Below are positions 1 through 8,768 of a stretch of 64,000 bases of DNA, in pieces; the first letter of the stretch is position 1, and each line of letters opens with the position of its first letter. The stretch is from assembly GCF_001307295.1 (NCBI RefSeq), contig NZ_CP012700.1, positions 1,429,001-1,493,000 of the forward strand, written 5' to 3'. Under the pieces are notes generated by a model. It was not told the DNA's origin, searched no databases, and saw only the letters and a program-made list of their open reading frames with translations. The stretch comes from Sphingopyxis macrogoltabida (GTDB lineage: Bacteria > Pseudomonadota > Alphaproteobacteria > Sphingomonadales > Sphingomonadaceae). A program made the translations under genes and the position numbers.

Positions 1-2472
1 TGCACGTTCCTGCGGGATGAAGCGCGCCATCGGTGCGTGATGTTCGGCCTCGGCGCCATCGGCGCGCTGCGCCCAGGGATCGTCCTGGCTGAAGCTTTGC
101 GAATAGAGGAAGCGTGCGCGGAGCGCCTCGCGGCCCGCTGCGTCGTCGACGATCCGCCTCTTCACATATTCGACCCCGACGCGCTCGATCCACGGCGCGG
201 TGCGTTCCAGATAGCGCGCCTCCTCGCGGTAGAGCTGGATGAAGGCGGCGCAAGTATCCATCGCCTCCTGCTCGGTCGCGACCTTGCAGAGCAGGTCGGT
301 GGCGCGCACATGGATGCCGCCGTTACCGCCGACGTGGAGTTCGTACCCGCTGTCGACGCAGACGATGCCGAAATCCTTGATCGTCGCCTCGGCGCAGTTG
401 CGCGGGCAGCCCGACACGGCGATCTTGAACTTGTGCGGCATCCAGCTGCCCCAGCTCATCCGCTCGACCTTGACGCCCAGACCCGTTGAATCCTGCGTGC
501 CGAAGCGGCACCATTCGGACCCGACGCAGGTCTTCACCGTGCGCAGCGACTTGCCATAGGCGTGCCCCGACACCATCCCGGCGGCATTGAGGTCGGCCCA
601 GACCGCAGGCAAATCCTCCTTCTTGATACCGAAGATGTCGAGCCGCTGGCCGCCGGTGACCTTGACCATCGGCGCATTGAACTTCTCGACGACATCGGCG
701 ATCGCGCGCAGCTCGGTCGGGTTGGTGAGCCCGCCCCACATGCGGGGGACGACAGAGTAAGTGCCGTCCTTCTGGATATTGGCGTGCATCCGCTCGTTGA
801 CGAAGCGGCTCTGCTGGTCGTCGACATAGTCGCCGGGCAGCGCGCAGAGCAGATAATAATTGAGCGCCGGGCGACACGACGAGCAGCCGTCGGGGGTCGT
901 CCAGTGCAGCTTCTGCATTACTTCGGGAATAGAGCGCATGGCCTGCGCGACAATTTCGCGGCGGACGTCGTCATGGCCGAAGCTCGTGCATTTGCACATC
1001 GTCTTCGGGCCCGACTGGACATCGTCGCCAAGTGTCAGCGCGAGCAGATTTTCGACGACGCCGGTACAGCTCCCACAACTCGCCGACGCCTTGCACGTGC
1101 CGCGCACCGCGTCGAGGCTGCGTGCGCCCTTGACGATGCACGAGACGACCTGGCCCTTGGTGACGCCGTTGCAGCCGCAGATTTCCGCATCGTCGGAAAG
1201 CGCCGCAACGGCCGCCTTAGGGTCCGCCGCGCCGCCTCCCGCGGCGAAGGCCTGGCCGAAGATCAGCAGGTCGCGCAGTTGCGACACGTCTTCCTGCTTC
1301 TTGAGCAGATCGAAATACCAGTTGCCATCCGCGGTATCGCCATAGAGCACCGCGCCGACGATGCGGTCGTCTCGGACGATCACCCGCTTATAGACGCCGC
1401 GGCTCGCGTCGCGCAGCACGATATCCTCGCACCCGTCTCCGCCCGAAAAATCGCCCGCCGAAAACACATCGATCCCCGACACCTTGAGCTTGGTCGAGGT
1501 GACCGAGCCGCGATATCCTGTCGGCTGTTCGACGAGCCCGTCGGCAAGGCTGCGGCACATGTCCCACAGCGGCGCAACAAGGCCGTAGACCTGCCCGTCA
1601 TGCTCGACGCATTCGCCGACCGCGAGCACCGCGGGGTCGCTGGTGACCATATGGTCGTCTACCTGGATGCCGCGCCCGACCACGAGCCCGGCGTCGCGGG
1701 CAAGCGCGACCGAGGGGCGGATACCGACCGCCATCACGACGAGGCTGGCGGGGATCAGCGTTCCGTCCTTGAGCTTCACACCCTCGACCTTGCCGTTGCC
1801 GACGATTTCGGCGGTGTCGGCGCCGGTCAGGATCGTCTGGCCGCGGCCTTCCAATGCCTGCTTGAGCAGCCAGCCCGCTGCCTCGTCGAGCTGGCGCTCC
1901 ATCAGCGTGGGCATCAGGTGGATAACGGTGACCTTCATGCCGCGGAGCGAAAGGCCGTGCGCCGCCTCGAGCCCGAGCAGCCCGCCGCCGATCACCACCG
2001 CGTCACCGCCGGCGTCGGCCGCCGCGAGCATCGTGTCGACATCGTCCATATCGCGAAATGCGATCACGCCGGGCAGGTCCTTGCCGGGGACCGGAATGAT
2101 GAAGGGATCGGAGCCGGTTGCGATCAGCAGCCGGTCATAGCCTTCGGTTACGCCCCCGCGCGTCGTCACCGTTTTTGCGGCGCGGTCTATCGCGACTACC
2201 GGGTCGCCGGCGACGAGCGCGATGCCGTTCGCCGCATACCAGTCCGCGTCGTTGATCACGATATCGTCGAAGCATTTTTCGCCCGCGAGCACGGGGGAGA
2301 GCATGATGCGGTTGTAATTGACCCGCGGTTCGGCGCCAAAGATTGTCACACGGTAACGTGCCGGATCGCGCGCCAGCAGCTCCTCGACCGCGCGGCAACC
2401 GGCCATGCCGTTGCCGATCACGACGAGATGGTCGCGCGTGTCGCCCTCGGGTTTGAGCGGGCAATGTTCCAT
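1..2472 (-). CDS. nirB: Assimilatory nitrite reductase [NAD(P)H], large subunit (C-terminus cut by window edge)
   Basis: This cytoplasmic siroheme enzyme reduces nitrite to ammonium. I translated the minus strand from 2472 and found 824 open codons up to position 1, so only the last few residues are missing compared with the usual 810-850. An N-terminal FAD/NAD(P)H oxidoreductase region is followed near residue 430 by a BFD-like [2Fe-2S] region (CGCNG, then GTCKASASCGSC). The siroheme/4Fe-4S cysteines appear near residues 648 (CVGSEWC) and 686 (GCPRNC). The ATG shares one base with the TGA of the porin gene upstream, which indicates translational coupling in a narK-porin-nirB operon. nirD would be expected beyond the left edge. 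Confidence 0.95.
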   Translation of the reverse strand, partial: MEHCPLKPEGDTRDHLVVIGNGMAGCRAVEELLARDPARYRVTIFGAEPRVNYNRIMLSPVLAGEKCFDDIVINDADWYAANGIALVAGDPVVAIDRAAKTVTTRGGVTEGYDRLLIATGSDPFIIPVPGKDLPGVIAFRDMDDVDTMLAAADAGGDAVVIGGGLLGLEAAHGLSLRGMKVTVIHLMPTLMERQLDEAAGWLLKQALEGRGQTILTGADTAEIVGNGKVEGVKLKDGTLIPASLVVMAVGIRPSVALARDAGLVVGRGIQVDDHMVTSDPAVLAVGECVEHDGQVYGLVAPLWDMCRSLADGLVEQPTGYRGSVTSTKLKVSGIDVFSAGDFSGGDGCEDIVLRDASRGVYKRVIVRDDRIVGAVLYGDTADGNWYFDLLKKQEDVSQLRDLLIFGQAFAAGGGAADPKAAVAALSDDAEICGCNGVTKGQVVSCIVKGARSLDAVRGTCKASASCGSCTGVVENLLALTLGDDVQSGPKTMCKCTSFGHDDVRREIVAQAMRSIPEVMQKLHWTTPDGCSSCRPALNYYLLCALPGDYVDDQQSRFVNERMHANIQKDGTYSVVPRMWGGLTNPTELRAIADVVEKFNAPMVKVTGGQRLDIFGIKKEDLPAVWADLNAAGMVSGHAYGKSLRTVKTCVGSEWCRFGTQDSTGLGVKVERMSWGSWMPHKFKIAVSGCPRNCAEATIKDFGIVCVDSGYELHVGGNGGIHVRATDLLCKVATEQEAMDTCAAFIQLYREEARYLERTAPWIERVGVEYVKRRIVDDAAGREALRARFLYSQSFSQDDPWAQRADGAEAEHHAPMARFIPQERA

Positions 2473-3674
2473 CAAAGCGTCCAATCCAGTTGTAGCCAAT
2501 ATTTATCGGTGTCGGTGGCGAGGGTGTCGGCGCGGTAGCGCGCGAAGCGCGCCGAGCCTGTGAATTTGCCGAGCTTCGCGCTCGCGAGAAGATTGAGCTC
2601 GTCGCCGTAAGAGCGCGAGGCGCGATCGCTGCGATAATCGTGATAGATCGCTTGCAGCGTCACCGCCTGAAATGCGCCGACGGCTTTCCAACTCCACGCC
2701 GCGCTTGCATAGAGGTCGCGCACGCCGTCGGGCGGTGTGGTGAGGAATTTGTCGGCCCAGCCTTGAAATTTGAATGCCGTGGCGAGCGGCGTCTGGAAGC
2801 TGGCGAGCGCCCTGCCATCGCCGGCGCCGAGTATCTCGTACCCGACGCCGATCCGGGGGCCTCCAAAATCGACCGCGACGTCGGCGAGATAGTAATCCGC
2901 CGAATAGTCGTTGGGGTTGCGGTGCCAGTCGGACTGGCGCGCGTAGCTCAGCTGCCAGGCGACCCTCGCCTTGCCGAGTGGCTGGCTCCCGTCGAGCCGG
3001 ACGCCATAGCTCTGGCTCGACAGGCGGAAGCCCTGCATCGCCGCCTCGTCCTGATCGACCAGATAGGCAAAGGTCGAAAACTTGCCGATCGGGGTTTGCG
3101 CGCTCAGGTTGGCGAAGACATTGTCGCCCGACACCGCCTGTTGCCGCGCCCCGGTGCCGTCGATGCCCCAGATGGTGCGCACGCTCCACGCATAGGCGAC
3201 ATCTGCCTTGATGCCCTTGATCGGCGTGATCTCGGCGCGCACCGCGTCGAAGCTCTGCCCGTTCTGGCGGAACGACACCACGCCGACAAAGCGTTCGTCG
3301 TCGAGCGCGATCCGTTGCCTCCCCGCGGTGACTGCAACGGCGGGCGAGGCGTAGCGGAGCTGGGCGCGGGCGAGGGCGATATTTTCGGGATCGGCTACGA
3401 GCGGCCGCGTTGCGGCGCCGTGGAGCCCGTCGAAATACTCATCGGCGATCGCGAGATTGCCCTGGCCTTCGACGAGCACCGACCAGCGCCCGGCTTTCGC
3501 CTCGATCCCGGCACGGACGCGCAGGGTGAGCGCGTCGGTCTCGGCGGTGAGGCCGTCCTGGTCGACGCTCTCGTAGCGGAGCCGGGCTTCGCCGAGCGGC
3601 TTGAGGGTGACGTCCTGGGCGTGCGCCACCCCGGCCGGCGCGAGCGCCAGCAGGATGATGAGGGTGCGGGTCAT
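2472..3674 (-). CDS. Outer-membrane porin, alginate-export-like family
   Basis: This 400-residue protein has a clear signal peptide (MTRTLIILLALAPAGVAHAQ). The rest alternates short polar and aromatic strands, typical of an outer-membrane beta-barrel, and ends in an aromatic-rich segment (YWLQLDWTL) fitting a C-terminal barrel strand. The ATG at 3674 is chosen over upstream codons because it begins the signal peptide and lies 4 bp after the narK stop codon. Its place between the nitrate transporter and nirB suggests outer-membrane passage of nitrate/nitrite or another small anion. The alginate name reflects family resemblance only; no alginate genes are nearby. Confidence 0.75.
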   Translation of the reverse strand: MTRTLIILLALAPAGVAHAQDVTLKPLGEARLRYESVDQDGLTAETDALTLRVRAGIEAKAGRWSVLVEGQGNLAIADEYFDGLHGAATRPLVADPENIALARAQLRYASPAVAVTAGRQRIALDDERFVGVVSFRQNGQSFDAVRAEITPIKGIKADVAYAWSVRTIWGIDGTGARQQAVSGDNVFANLSAQTPIGKFSTFAYLVDQDEAAMQGFRLSSQSYGVRLDGSQPLGKARVAWQLSYARQSDWHRNPNDYSADYYLADVAVDFGGPRIGVGYEILGAGDGRALASFQTPLATAFKFQGWADKFLTTPPDGVRDLYASAAWSWKAVGAFQAVTLQAIYHDYRSDRASRSYGDELNLLASAKLGKFTGSARFARYRADTLATDTDKYWLQLDWTL

Positions 3675-3678
3675 GGCT

Positions 3679-4911
3679 TTAGATCCGCACGCCTTCAGCC
3701 GCACCCCAGGTCGCGCGCCACTGACCCTTGACGAAGATAAGCGCGACAAGCGCAACCACGGCAAGTCCCGCAAAGATGTAAAAGCCGGGAGCAAAGCTGC
3801 CGCTCCACTGTTTCGCGAAGCCGAGCGAGGAGGCGAGGTAGAAGCCGCCGACGCCGCCCGCCATTCCGACGAGCCCGGTCATCACCCCGATCTCGGCCGA
3901 GAAGCGCTGCGGAACGAGCTGGAAGACCGAGCCATTACCGGTGCCAAGCGCGAGCATCGCGATGACGAAAAGGCCGAGCGCAGCAGGCAGCGTATCGGCC
4001 TGCGGCACGCCCGCGAGCGCCAACGCGGCAACCACGAATACTGCCATCAGGGCGCGAACGCCGCCGATCCAGTCGGCAAGCGCGCCGCCCATCGGCCGCA
4101 CCAGCGATCCGGCGAAGACGCAGGCCGCGGTGCAATAACCCGCCATCACCGGGGTGAGGTGGAACTGGTCGGTGAAATATATCGGCAGCGAAGCCGCGAG
4201 CCCGACAAATCCGCCGAAGGTCACCGAGTAAAAGGCCATCAGCCACCAGGCGTCGGCCGTCTTGAGCGGCTCGAAATAATGAGCCAGCTTCTTCGGCGCG
4301 GGCGCGTTCGGTGCGTCTTTCGCCATCGCGAGATAGACGAAGAAAACGATCGTCAGCGGTATACAGGCCAGCCCGAGCACCGCGTTCCAGCCGAACGCCT
4401 TGGCAAGACCGGGCGCGAAGAGCGCCGCGAGTACGGTTCCCGAATTGCCCATGCCGGCAAGGCCCATTGCCTTGCCCTGATGCTCGGGCGGATACCAGCG
4501 GCTTGCAAGCGGCAGCGCGATCGCGAAGCTGGCGCCGGCGAAGCCGAGGATGACCCCCAGCGCCAACGTGCCTGCAAAGCTGTAAACCCCCATAAACCAG
4601 GCCGTGAACAGTCCGGCGATCACGACCAGCTGGCTGATTGCGCCCGAACGCTTCGGCCCGATGCGGTCGACGAGCAGCCCGTTGACGACGCGCAGCAGGG
4701 CGCCGGCGAGCGTCGGAACGGCAACCATCAGCCCTTTCTGCGCGGGGGACAGCCCGAGGTCTTCGGAGATTGCGGGCGCCAGCGGCCCGAGGATGACCCA
4801 CACCATGAAAGCGAGATCGAAATAGAGAAATGCGGCGACAAGCGTCGGCCAGTGACCGCTCGCCCAGAAACTCGATTTGGGTGCCGAGGCGCCCGTGGTT
4901 GCAGTTGTCAT
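3679..4911 (-). CDS. narK: Nitrate/nitrite transporter, NarK-type MFS
   Basis: A major facilitator protein of about 410 residues with around twelve hydrophobic segments. Glycine-rich NarK-type motifs are visible (GFAGASFAIALP in the first half, GLVGMAGGVGGF in the second). It would import nitrate, or exchange nitrate and nitrite, for assimilation by the downstream nirB. The ATG at 4911 is preferred over the longer frame starting at 4938, because translation from 4938 would begin inside the leader just downstream of the terminator T-tract. Expression is predicted to depend on that leader, which carries a terminator and an ANTAR-type hairpin. First gene of the narK-porin-nirB unit. Confidence 0.92.
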   Translation of the reverse strand: MTTATTGASAPKSSFWASGHWPTLVAAFLYFDLAFMVWVILGPLAPAISEDLGLSPAQKGLMVAVPTLAGALLRVVNGLLVDRIGPKRSGAISQLVVIAGLFTAWFMGVYSFAGTLALGVILGFAGASFAIALPLASRWYPPEHQGKAMGLAGMGNSGTVLAALFAPGLAKAFGWNAVLGLACIPLTIVFFVYLAMAKDAPNAPAPKKLAHYFEPLKTADAWWLMAFYSVTFGGFVGLAASLPIYFTDQFHLTPVMAGYCTAACVFAGSLVRPMGGALADWIGGVRALMAVFVVAALALAGVPQADTLPAALGLFVIAMLALGTGNGSVFQLVPQRFSAEIGVMTGLVGMAGGVGGFYLASSLGFAKQWSGSFAPGFYIFAGLAVVALVALIFVKGQWRATWGAAEGVRI

Positions 4912-4939
4912 CGTCCGTCCCCTTTTTGTGACGGGCAAT

Positions 4940-4963
4940 AAAAAAAGCCGCCAGGACGGCGGC
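4940..4963 (-). terminator. Leader intrinsic terminator of the nitrate operon (probable attenuator)
   Basis: On the minus strand a GCCGCC / GGCGGC stem with a GTCCT loop (4947-4963) is followed by seven T (4940-4946). It ends 29 nt before the narK ATG at 4911, inside the operon's own 5' leader. A terminator placed here must be read through for the operon to be expressed, which fits NasT/NasR-type antitermination. Confidence 0.9.
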
Positions 4964-5037
4964 CACGCGGGCGCATCCTGACGGCTTCATTGCCTGTTGG
5001 ATTACGGAGAAAGGCTCCCCGTGTGCCGCGCGGGCCA

Positions 5038-5053
5038 GCCCCCTCGTTGGAGC
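5038..5053 (-). promoter_or_regulatory. ANTAR-type RNA hairpin (candidate NasT binding site)
   Basis: The minus-strand leader forms a 5-bp stem (GCUCC/GGGGC, one U-G pair) closed by the hexaloop AACGAG. It has A at loop position 1 and G at position 4, the pattern known for ANTAR target RNAs. Known targets are tandem hairpins; I could not identify the second one with confidence. The site lies about 75 nt upstream of the leader terminator, the arrangement expected for NasT-controlled antitermination. Confidence 0.7.
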
Positions 5054-5090
5054 CGTCGCCGCTTTATCCTGCCCCGGCAGCCCTGCCGAG

Positions 5091-5106
5091 TGCAATTAAA
5101 CTGCCT
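5091..5106 (-). promoter_or_regulatory. Candidate sigma-54 promoter for narK operon
   Basis: The minus strand reads AGGCAGTTTAATTGCA, with GG and GC elements separated by exactly ten bases and a perfect TTGCA -12 box. Transcription would start near 5080, giving a leader of about 170 nt that contains both the ANTAR hairpin and the terminator. RpoN/NtrC control of nitrate assimilation is well known. I saw no convincing NtrC enhancer site upstream. Confidence 0.6.
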
Positions 5107-5172
5107 GATTCGCCACATCCGCGCAACCGGTTAATTCGCAGGTGCAGCATAAATTCTATCTGGGCCTAAAAT

Positions 5173-6384
5173 CTAAGGAAGGTCAGAGAGATAGCCCTGT
5201 ATATCGTCGGGATCGAAGGCGCGCCCGTCAAAAAAGCGGTCGCTGCCGAGGAGAAGACGGCCCTGTACTGACCCCGCGCCAAGCGGCGTGTCGATCCCGC
5301 CCTCGAGCTTTGAACTCGCGCCGGGGAGCGGCGCGCCTGATCCCGCCAGCGCCCCGCGATAGATGTCGGGACGGAACATTGCGGCCGCTGTAGCGGCGTC
5401 GGCGGCGGAATAGGGGATGTGGTCCCAACGAAGCATCTGCGAATAGAGCCACGCCGCCTGGCTGCGCCATGGGAAGTTCGCTGCTTCGCGGTGTTGGAAC
5501 ATGAAATCGGGATAATGGATCGGTTCACCGCCGGGCACGAGGCGGATGTGATCGGTGATCGCGCGCAGAACCGCGTCACGCGGGGCGTCCAAATATTCCG
5601 GCCGCTCCAGTATCCGTGCGCTTTCGTCCGCAGTGCCGGGTTCGACGAAATGGGCGGCAGCGGCGTGGAGCGCGCGTAGCAGGGCCTCGACGGCGTCGCG
5701 CCGCTCCTCGACGACCGCTTCGCGCATCGCTAGCACCTTTTCGACGCCGCGGCGCCAGATTTGCGCGGTTGCGAGCGCGATATGGCCAACACCGCGTTCG
5801 ACCGCGATCGAATTCCATGGTTCACCGACACAGATTCCGTCGACCTCACCTGCAGCGAGCGCATCGGCGGCGAAGGGTGGGCTGGTGACGACGATGTCGA
5901 CATGGGTATCGGGACGGATTCCGACACCCGCGAGCCAGTATCGAAGCATGTAATTGTGGCTGGAATAGCGATGTACGACGCCGAAGCGCAGCGGCTTCCC
6001 GGCGATTTTCCGTTCCGCTGCCACGCGCTGCAGCGCCGCGCCGATAACCGTCGGGTCGCCCAGCGTTTCTCCAAGTCCGACATCCTGCGCGAGCTGGGTC
6101 GAAAAGGTCACCGCGTTTCCGTTGAGTCCCAGCACAAAGGGCACCGCCATCGGCACTGCGGGCCGGTCGCGGCCGAGCGCGGTCGCGATCGCCAGCGGCG
6201 CGATCATGTGCGCGGCGTCGGTGTGGCCATAGAGCAGCCGGTCTCGCACCGTTGCCCAGGTCATGTCGCGCACCAGTTCGATGTTGATGCCTTCGCGTGC
6301 GGCAAAGCCCAGTTCGTGCGCGAGGATCGGCAGGGCTGCATCGACGAGCGGCAGGAAGCCGATACGGAAGGTCTCGGCGCTCAT
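5173..6384 (-). CDS. nasS: Nitrate sensor protein NasS (CmpA/NrtA family)
   Basis: A 403-residue protein of the NrtA/CmpA nitrate/bicarbonate binding family. It begins directly with MSAETFRIGFLPLVDAALP and has no signal peptide, so it is cytoplasmic. This separates the regulator NasS from periplasmic transport proteins. In known systems NasS sequesters the antiterminator NasT when nitrate is absent. The start codon overlaps the nasT stop by four bases (ATGA), so the two partners are translationally coupled. It lies just upstream of the leader-controlled narK operon. Confidence 0.9.
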   Translation of the reverse strand: MSAETFRIGFLPLVDAALPILAHELGFAAREGINIELVRDMTWATVRDRLLYGHTDAAHMIAPLAIATALGRDRPAVPMAVPFVLGLNGNAVTFSTQLAQDVGLGETLGDPTVIGAALQRVAAERKIAGKPLRFGVVHRYSSHNYMLRYWLAGVGIRPDTHVDIVVTSPPFAADALAAGEVDGICVGEPWNSIAVERGVGHIALATAQIWRRGVEKVLAMREAVVEERRDAVEALLRALHAAAAHFVEPGTADESARILERPEYLDAPRDAVLRAITDHIRLVPGGEPIHYPDFMFQHREAANFPWRSQAAWLYSQMLRWDHIPYSAADAATAAAMFRPDIYRGALAGSGAPLPGASSKLEGGIDTPLGAGSVQGRLLLGSDRFFDGRAFDPDDIQGYLSDLP

Positions 6385-6962
6385 TCGATATCTCCCAAGA
6401 GCGCGTCGCTCGTCACGATGGCTTCGGCAATCTCGGCAATGCGGCGGTTGGTGCTCATCGCCTGCCCGCGGAGCAACGCATAGGCTTCGGGCTCGTCGAT
6501 CCGACGCCGTTTCATCAGGATCGCCTTGGCCCTGTCGATCACCGCACGCTCGGCGAGGGCGTTCTTGGCATCGTCGAGCTCGCGTTGCAGCGACGAGAAG
6601 GCGTGGAAGCGGCGAACCGCAAGGTCGAGTATGGGCTTGATGCGCTGCTGCGAAAGACCGTCGACGACGTAGGCGGAAACGCCCGCGTCGATCGCTGCGA
6701 AAGTGGCCTCGGTATCACTCTGATCGACGAACATCGCTATCGGCCGCGCCAGCGCGCGCGACATCGCGAAGAAATCTTCGAGCAGATCGCGGCTCGGGTT
6801 CTCGAGGTTGATGAGGACGACCTCGGGGGTCGCCGCCTCGATCTGTGCGACGAGCGGTCCAGCGGGATCAATGAGCACGAGATCATCGAGGCCGGCCTCG
6901 CGCAGGCCGTCGGAGATGATGGCGGCGCGCGTCGTGCTGGTGTCGATGATCGCGATCCTCAT
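6381..6962 (-). CDS. nasT: ANTAR-domain transcription antiterminator NasT
   Basis: A 193-residue response-regulator-like protein. The N-terminal receiver-like half (MRIAIIDTSTTRAAI...) is degenerate. The C-terminal ANTAR RNA-binding helices carry the characteristic AKAILMKRRRIDEPEAYALLRGQAM pattern at about residues 145-169. NasT binds a tandem-hairpin leader RNA and blocks termination when released by NasS. The matching leader lies at 4940-5106 in this window. The gene is first in the nasT-nasS pair, with AAAGGCG as a plausible ribosome binding site. Confidence 0.92.
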   Translation of the reverse strand: MRIAIIDTSTTRAAIISDGLREAGLDDLVLIDPAGPLVAQIEAATPEVVLINLENPSRDLLEDFFAMSRALARPIAMFVDQSDTEATFAAIDAGVSAYVVDGLSQQRIKPILDLAVRRFHAFSSLQRELDDAKNALAERAVIDRAKAILMKRRRIDEPEAYALLRGQAMSTNRRIAEIAEAIVTSDALLGDIE

Positions 6963-7515
6963 GATCGCGCCTTTACGCTGCAGCGCACAAATCTGCTAGC
7001 TGGTTTCTTATTTGCGCAGGTTTCACGCTGGCGGATGGCCGCTTCTTGAAATTATGCTCCGAAAGCTGCCGGTCTCCAATCGGCCATCGTAACCAAACGC
7101 GGTCGGCAAAATTGCGCTTGCCCATAATTAGCCACTGGTGTTTAAGACGTCTCAGCAACCGGATTGGGAACCGAACCGGGCCCAAAAATAGGCTTTGGGG
7201 CTATGATCGGGGCTCCATTTTGCTCGAAATCGGATAATTTTTTTCCGTTTCAATTCATAGCTTTAGAGGCGGGTTTCCCGCTACCCGCTCCAGGTCCTCC
7301 TTCCGAACTTTCTCTTGCCGGTTCGATGTCACGCTGTGTTCGATCTGCGTAGCGCAGGAACTTTCGACGCCGCCCGACGTTACCCTAGCGCACTCAATAT
7401 ATGGGAAAACGAGGATCGGTCACCGGCCGCATTTCCTTCCGAAGGGACGCAATCACGCCGCTTCGGATGCCGGACTGTTGCGTCCCTCGCTCCCGCACGA
7501 TGGAAGGAAAATGCA
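6963..7515. other. Intergenic region between nasT and DUF1328 gene
   Basis: About 550 bp without a convincing gene. It must hold the nasT promoter (not resolved) and contains an EcfG-like promoter at 7357-7381 facing the DUF1328 gene. Short open frames here lack codon bias and ribosome binding sites. Confidence 0.5.
7357..7381 (+). promoter_or_regulatory. EcfG-type general stress response promoter
   Basis: GGAAC at 7357-7361 and CGTT at 7378-7381 are separated by 16 bases, an exact match to the alphaproteobacterial EcfG consensus (GGAAC, 16-17 bases, CGTT). It points toward the DUF1328 membrane protein 135 bp downstream, a family often stress-induced in alphaproteobacteria. Confidence 0.65.
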
Positions 7516-7689
7516 ATGTTCAAATGGGCTTTGATCTTCGCCGTGATCGCACTGGTTGCTGCAGTGCTCGGCTTCGGCGGCGTCGCGGGTGCGGCAGCCG
7601 GGATTGCGAAGATTCTGTTCTTCGTTGGCCTTGCCCTTGTCGTGTTGTTCCTGATCCTCGGATCGGCCGCGGCAAAAAAAATTACATAA
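7516..7689 (+). CDS. DUF1328 small membrane protein
   Basis: A 57-residue protein that is almost entirely two hydrophobic segments ([20 protein letters not shown] and [17 protein letters not shown]), matching the DUF1328/YtjA family of inner-membrane proteins of unknown function. The ATG at 7516 is supported by GGAAGGAAAA just upstream; longer in-frame starts lack one. An EcfG-like promoter lies upstream, so a general stress response role is likely, though the molecular function is unknown. Confidence 0.85.
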   Translation: MFKWALIFAVIALVAAVLGFGGVAGAAAGIAKILFFVGLALVVLFLILGSAAAKKIT

Positions 7690-7766
7690 ATTCGGGACGC
7701 GGCGGAACCAAACGGGCGTCCCCCGCGTTTCGCATACCTATCGGATCGAAAGAGAAGGTAGAATTT

Positions 7767-7823
7767 GGTTCCTGTCTTCGGACGGAACCTAGGGAGCCCC
7801 GCCGCAGAAATGCGACGGGGCTT
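7767..7823. other. Two hairpins between DUF1328 and EF-hand genes
   Basis: At 7767-7789 a 9-bp stem (GGTTCC/GGAACC continuing GTC/GAC, one bulged T) is capped by a stable TTCG tetraloop. At about 7794-7823 an AGCCCCG/CGGGGCT stem follows. Neither has a strong T-tract, so termination is only a guess. The surrounding 7690-8002 stretch otherwise shows no gene. Confidence 0.45.
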
Positions 7824-8002
7824 ACTCGTTTCGGCGTCCGAAACGATCGACCCGCTTGCAGGCCGATGAACGAGGCGTCTGTTTTGCGACATTTTGCGAC
7901 AATTTTTCGTCCACACGGCAACGGCTTGGGACAAATGGCACCTAGAACGGCGTCATCGGGACAAATTCTCCCCTGAATGTCCCCTGACAAGGAGTTCGTT
8001 AC

Positions 8003-8632
8003 GTGAAAAAGATCACTCTTTTGACCCTGGGCGCCGCGCTGATCGCCGTGCCCGCGCTCGCCGCCCCAGACGGCAAGATGGGCGACGCCGATGGCAATGG
8101 CGTGCTGACCCGCGCCGAGGTGCAGGCCAATGCGGTGCAGCGGTTTGCCAAGATGGATGCCAACAAGGACGGCAAGATCGACGCCACCGACCACGCCGCG
8201 CGCCGCGCCGAAATGCAGGCGAAGCGCTTTGCCGCGCTCGACGCCAATTCGGACGGCAGCGTCAGCAAGGCCGAATGGGACCAGCATGGCGCCGATCGCG
8301 CCGCGAAGCGCGCCGAGCGCAAGGAAAAGCGCGCGGCCGCCGGTGACGCCGGCGAAGGCCAGCGCGACGGCATGCGCGGCCATCACGGCAAGCGCGGCGG
8401 ACACGGAATGCGTGGCGGTCGCGGCGGCTGGATGAAGGCCGATGCGAATGGCGACAAGGCGATCACGCAGGCCGAGTTCGAGACCGCAGCGCTCGCGCGT
8501 TTCGGCCGCCTCGACGCGAACAAGGATGGTCAGGTGACCGCCGAGGAACGTCAGGCGCGGCGCGAAGCGTGGAAGGCCAAGGCTGCCGAATGGCGCGCGA
8601 AGCGCGGCGCGGCTGCCCCGACCACCGACTGA
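8003..8632 (+). CDS. Secreted EF-hand calcium-binding protein
   Basis: A 209-residue protein with signal peptide MKKITLLTLGAALIAVPALA. Five EF-hand loops of the DxNxDG type follow: DADGNGVLTRAE, DANKDGKIDATD, DANSDGSVSKAE, DANGDKAITQAE and DANKDGQVTAEE. A His/Gly/Arg-rich linker (RGHHGKRGGHGMRGGRGG) lies between loops three and four. It is predicted to be periplasmic and to bind Ca2+, with no enzymatic domain. It sits upstream of a two-component system, but a 12-bp inverted repeat and about 135 bp separate them, so co-transcription is uncertain. Confidence 0.85.
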   Translation: MKKITLLTLGAALIAVPALAAPDGKMGDADGNGVLTRAEVQANAVQRFAKMDANKDGKIDATDHAARRAEMQAKRFAALDANSDGSVSKAEWDQHGADRAAKRAERKEKRAAAGDAGEGQRDGMRGHHGKRGGHGMRGGRGGWMKADANGDKAITQAEFETAALARFGRLDANKDGQVTAEERQARREAWKAKAAEWRAKRGAAAPTTD

Positions 8633-8714
8633 GCCATTTGGCAGGGGCGGGCGGTCGACGGACAGGCCATCCCCCCCTCCCGGCATTGCCTTTGCCGCCG
8701 GTCCCTGCCAGCTA

Positions 8715-8746
8715 TCGCCCACCGGTCCCTGGCGACCGGTGGGCGA
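8715..8746. repeat. Perfect 12-bp inverted repeat upstream of the response regulator
   Basis: TCGCCCACCGGT at 8715-8726 and its exact complement at 8735-8746 flank an 8-base spacer, ending 22 bp before the response regulator ATG. No T-tract follows on either strand, so it looks more like an operator (possibly autoregulatory) than a terminator. Confidence 0.55.
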
Positions 8747-8768
8747 ACTACCATGTGACGGACGATAG

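Noticed and set aside
562..2538. Long plus-strand open frame opposite nirB
   Set aside because: It is the antisense shadow of nirB, which has all its cofactor motifs on the minus strand; the shadow shows no domain.
3601..4941. 446-codon plus-strand frame opposite narK
   Set aside because: Rich in Arg/Glu with no hydrophobic core; caused by GC-rich codon bias of narK on the other strand.
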